A stretch of DNA of 42,873 bases from positions 1 through 42,873 of the forward strand of contig CANREI010000001.1 in the NCBI GenBank assembly GCA_947629595.1. Reading direction: 5' to 3'. Origin of the DNA: an uncultured Alphaproteobacteria bacterium. Lineage in GTDB: Bacteria; Pseudomonadota; Alphaproteobacteria; CAAHEQ01; UBA3637. The translations under genes and the position numbers were made by a program. This document shows, piece by piece, positions 40,755 to 42,873 of this stretch. Each line of letters begins with the position of its first letter. Position 1 is the first letter of the stretch. The notes beneath the pieces were generated by a model, which saw only the letters and a list, made by a program, of their open reading frames with translations, did no database searches and was not told where the DNA came from.

Positions 40755-41969
40755 ATGGCAGATTCTAAAGAAGAACAATCTTGGTTTTCCCAAGCTTGGG
40801 ATTGGACACGCAATTCGTTATTAGGGCGTACGATCGGGATAGATGATGCAACAAAAGCAGGTAAAGAATCAAAAGGCCTGTGGGGTGAAACAAAAGATTT
40901 GCTGGGTATCGGCAGTTCCGATGAAACCAAGGGAAAAAGCGCCGAAGCAGAAGAAAACAAATCTTGGTTTTCTCAGGCTTGGGATTGGACACGCAATTCA
41001 TTGTTAGGGCGTACAATCGGAATAGATGATGCAACAAAAGCCGGTAAAGAATCAAAAGGCTTGTGGGGTGAAACAAAAGATCTGCTGGGTATCGGCAGTT
41101 CCAAAGAAACCGATGAAAAAGGAGCCGCAAAACAAACCGAATCAAAAGGCCTGTGGGGTTGGATGAAAAACTCCCTGCTCGGGCGTACTTTCGGGTTGGC
41201 CGATGAAGGCAATAACGAACCCGGTTTGTGGGGGTGGATGAAAAACTCCATGCTCGGGCGCACTTTCGGTTTGGAAGACAAAGGCAATGACAAACCCGGT
41301 TTATGGGGGTGGATGAAAAATTCCATGCTGGGGCGTGCTTTGGGATTAGCCGATAAAAAAGAAGCAACGGCTAATACGGCGACGGCGCAACAAACGCAAG
41401 CGCCGCAGCAAAAAACAGCTACCGTGAGCAATCAGCAAACCAATACGCAACAAGTGCAAAGAACATCGAACGGGGCGATTATTGATGATGTGATTGTGGA
41501 GCATTCAACGGTTAATGCGCCGAAAGCAGCGGCGAAAGCAGCAGCCCCGAAAGCAGCGGCACCTAAGACACCGGCGAAAGAAGCAGCACCGAAAAAGGCA
41601 GCGCCGAACACGGCAACGAAAGAAGCAGCATCGAATATAAGACTGGAGGATATAGGGTCGGAATTCGGAGCCGGGATGCCGACGTTGGAGGCAGCTTCCT
41701 TGAACATAACAGCACCCCGCCTCCTTGATCCGTCGGTGTCGGAGGTGACTTTGGGTTATAATCCTAAAACTTCCGGAACAACGCTTATCGACGCTAACGA
41801 ATCATCGAATCTTTGTTCCCTTTTGAATACAATTACGGCAGTCAGAAATGGTACCACAGTCGATGGTTTCGGATTAAACCCCCTTGACACGAAGACCGTA
41901 GGCGATAATGCCGGACTGGGAGCCGTACCCAACATTGCCGGTATTTACCTGGGGGATAAAGCGCGCTGA
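40755..41969 (+). CDS. tryptophan-rich amphipathic repeat protein, unknown function
   Basis: 404 residues. Two near-identical 61-residue units (about 9-69 and 70-130) each hold WFSQAWDWTRNSLLGRTIG and GLWGETKDLLGIGSS. Three 25-residue units follow (about 132-206) with the core GLWGWMKNSMLGRTFGL. The shared core W-x-W-(T/M)-(R/K)-N-S-(L/M)-LGR-x-x-G-(I/L) appears five times and would form an amphipathic, Trp-containing helix. A Gln/Thr- then Ala/Pro/Lys-rich linker (about 215-295) leads to a C-terminal domain (about 300-404) with no recognised family. No signal peptide. GGAGG precedes the start. It may bind membranes; this is inference. Confidence 0.7.
   Translation: MADSKEEQSWFSQAWDWTRNSLLGRTIGIDDATKAGKESKGLWGETKDLLGIGSSDETKGKSAEAEENKSWFSQAWDWTRNSLLGRTIGIDDATKAGKESKGLWGETKDLLGIGSSKETDEKGAAKQTESKGLWGWMKNSLLGRTFGLADEGNNEPGLWGWMKNSMLGRTFGLEDKGNDKPGLWGWMKNSMLGRALGLADKKEATANTATAQQTQAPQQKTATVSNQQTNTQQVQRTSNGAIIDDVIVEHSTVNAPKAAAKAAAPKAAAPKTPAKEAAPKKAAPNTATKEAASNIRLEDIGSEFGAGMPTLEAASLNITAPRLLDPSVSEVTLGYNPKTSGTTLIDANESSNLCSLLNTITAVRNGTTVDGFGLNPLDTKTVGDNAGLGAVPNIAGIYLGDKAR
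40779..41350 (+). repeat. in-frame coding repeats, 183-bp x2 then 75-bp x3
   Basis: Direct DNA repeats at 40779 and 40962 (offset 183 bp) are almost identical. Three shorter units follow from about 41148. Unequal crossing-over could change copy number. Confidence 0.85.
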
Positions 41970-41979
41970 CAAGACGCAC

Positions 41980-42014
41980 AAAAAAGGCCGTCTGTTAAAG
42001 CAGGCGGCTTTTTT
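41980..42014 (+). terminator. terminator of the Trp-rich repeat gene
   Basis: GCCGTCTG / CAGGCGGC stem (41987-41994, 42001-42008; one G-U pair), 6-nt loop, A run before and T6 after. Confidence 0.88.
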
Positions 42015-42344
42015 ATGGGCGCTTCACCGTTTTTTTTGGGGGGGTATGATTTGTTCAACCCGTCGCCTTTCATTGATACGCGTTTTTGCCCGGGAAAGAA
42101 GCGTGTTTTCATCTGACAAGTCAATTTTTATGCATCGGCCGAAAGTTGTTGAGATTATATTTGTTTGAAGAAACATCAGCGCGCCATAAAAAAACGTTCT
42201 TATGCATCGTAAAAAAAGTGCTTTTCTTTTAATCGGCAAGGCGCCACAAAAAACGCTCATAAAAAGTGCTTTTCCTTCGCCCCAAGGCGCCACAAAATGC
42301 TCATAAAAGCGCCTTCTTTCGCCCGGCAATGCATCCCCGCTCAT
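42015..42344. repeat. degenerate tandem repeats, no gene
   Basis: Roughly four units of 39-61 bp between about 42179 and 42344 share GGCGCCACAAAA, CGCTCATAAAA and GTGCTTTTC or GCGCCTTC. They look like decayed copies of the terminator that follows. Open frames crossing them are not convincing genes. A T8G7 run sits at 42050-42064. Confidence 0.6.
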
Positions 42345-42378
42345 AAAAAAAACGCCCTTCTTTCGAAAGGCGCTTTTT
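42345..42378 (-). terminator. terminator of the porin-like gene
   Basis: On the minus strand GCGCCTTTC-GAAA-GAAGGGCG followed by a T8 run, 22 nt after the stop. Confidence 0.8.
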
Positions 42379-42399
42379 CAAGCTTTTTCCAATCGGAAA

Positions 42400-42873
42400 T
42401 TAGAAAGCTGTACGCAGTCTTAAACCGAGAGAATTGCCATATACATCTGTTGAGTATTTGGCTTTGCCGTCGATCATGTAAGAACCGAATGCGCTGATAG
42501 CAACATTATCCGTTAAGAAGTAAGAAACTTCTAAATCATATGTGTAAGCTGTTTCTTTTGCTGTATCATCATAGTCCACACGAACATCTGTATCAACGGC
42601 AACATCGGCGCGCGGGCAATAAGCATAAACACCGGCTTTGCCTTGATATTTGGCATGATGATCACCGAATTTGCTTTGGAACAACGGCCGTTCAACCGCG
42701 CCGGCTAAATACGGTGTGTAAATACCGATTGTGTGACCCAATTTAACACCGGCGTCAACATATTTGTAAGCGCCGTGATTGTCATGAGAGTTGCTTTCTT
42801 CTTGACCGTAAGCGGCAGAAACTTGCAATTTGGTCGGGCCTGTTAAGACATTCCATGTAGCCCCTAAATCCCA
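42400..42873 (-). CDS. porin-like outer-membrane protein, C-terminal part
   Basis: The frame is open to the window edge (157 codons visible), so the 5' end lies outside. Alternating strands of a beta-barrel are visible: TKLQVSAAYG, YVDAGVKLGHTIGIYTPYL, KAGVYAYCPRADVAVDTDVRVDY, YTYDLEVSYFLTDNVAISAFGSYM and a last strand SLGLRLRTAF with C-terminal Phe, the usual recognition signal for the BAM complex. Function as a general porin is inferred. Confidence 0.75.
   Translation of the reverse strand, partial: WDLGATWNVLTGPTKLQVSAAYGQEESNSHDNHGAYKYVDAGVKLGHTIGIYTPYLAGAVERPLFQSKFGDHHAKYQGKAGVYAYCPRADVAVDTDVRVDYDDTAKETAYTYDLEVSYFLTDNVAISAFGSYMIDGKAKYSTDVYGNSLGLRLRTAF

Noticed and set aside
40779..41350. 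CRISPR-like spaced repeats
   Set aside because: The repeats are in-frame coding units without spacers of uniform length, and no cas genes are present.
42024..42344. Minus-strand open frame of 106 codons
   Set aside because: It is a translation of degenerate tandem DNA repeats (FYEHFVAP / FMSVFCGA type words), GC-poor in signals, with no ribosome-binding site.

Overview
The window looks like a chromosomal segment of an AT-rich, host-associated-type alphaproteobacterium. The strongest evidence is a circularly permuted (two-piece) tmRNA gene on the minus strand near 33.1-33.4 kb. It encodes the tag ANDNFAPVAKAA, and its acceptor half ends in CCA only 2 nt before the GGGGGTG 5' end of the coding half. 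The ybgF-tilS-ftsH order and a CPVS-type first zinc site in UvrA fit this. Assignment to an uncultured gut lineage is inference, from pilin-like proteins with the core MIEMLGVLAII and the low GC.

Layout. 0-1.6 kb: a 156-bp inverted-repeat module and a pilin-like surface protein. 1.6-4.7 kb: a MoxR / DUF58 / DUF4381 / TerB-like operon on the minus strand. 4.8-8.0 kb: accessory genes and gene remnants, ending with a TupA-like ATP-grasp glycan gene that carries a C10 tract. 8.1-12.2 kb: ybgF-tilS-ftsH. 12.4-21.5 kb: uvrA, a coiled-coil membrane protein of unknown function, alaS, recA, queH. 21.8-27.9 kb: a 2042-residue autotransporter. 27.98-33.0 kb: an accessory island with a serine DNA invertase, pilin-like genes, two further 156/157-bp modules and a GIY-YIG nuclease gene beside a duplicated N-terminal domain. 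33.1-35.0 kb: ssrA, tuf, tRNA-Gly, tRNA-Tyr. 35.2-40.7 kb: a GT2 glycosyltransferase, rlmB-like, LpoA-like, rsmI, yraN, a BON lipoprotein and a membrane-anchored methyltransferase. 40.75-42.87 kb: a tryptophan-rich repeat protein, a run of degenerate terminator-like repeats and the 3' end of a porin-like gene.

The most interesting reading is a phase-variation centre. The serine recombinase at 28218-28811 belongs by size and motifs to the Hin/Gin/Mpi invertase group. Just upstream of it lie two inverted sites, TAGCG-TT-CGCTA and TAGCG-AA-CGCTA, bounding a 131-bp segment. That segment contains a good promoter (TTGCAT-N16-TATAAT) that now points away from the recombinase. Inversion would turn it towards the gene, so the invertase appears to have a switchable promoter, shown here OFF. 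Three other inverted-repeat modules of nearly constant length (156, 157, 156 bp) with AAACGTACG-type ends stand in front of two pilin-like genes and the GIY-YIG locus. Their core (AAACG-TA-CGTTT) has the same half-site plan. From memory it also resembles the inverted repeats used by the Bacteroides Mpi invertase. Two homopolymer tracts add slipped-strand candidates: C10 in the glycan gene (ON), and A8 splitting the leader of the second pilin-like gene (out of frame). Together they suggest that surface and glycan genes are stochastically switched. Inversion itself cannot be proven from one sequence.
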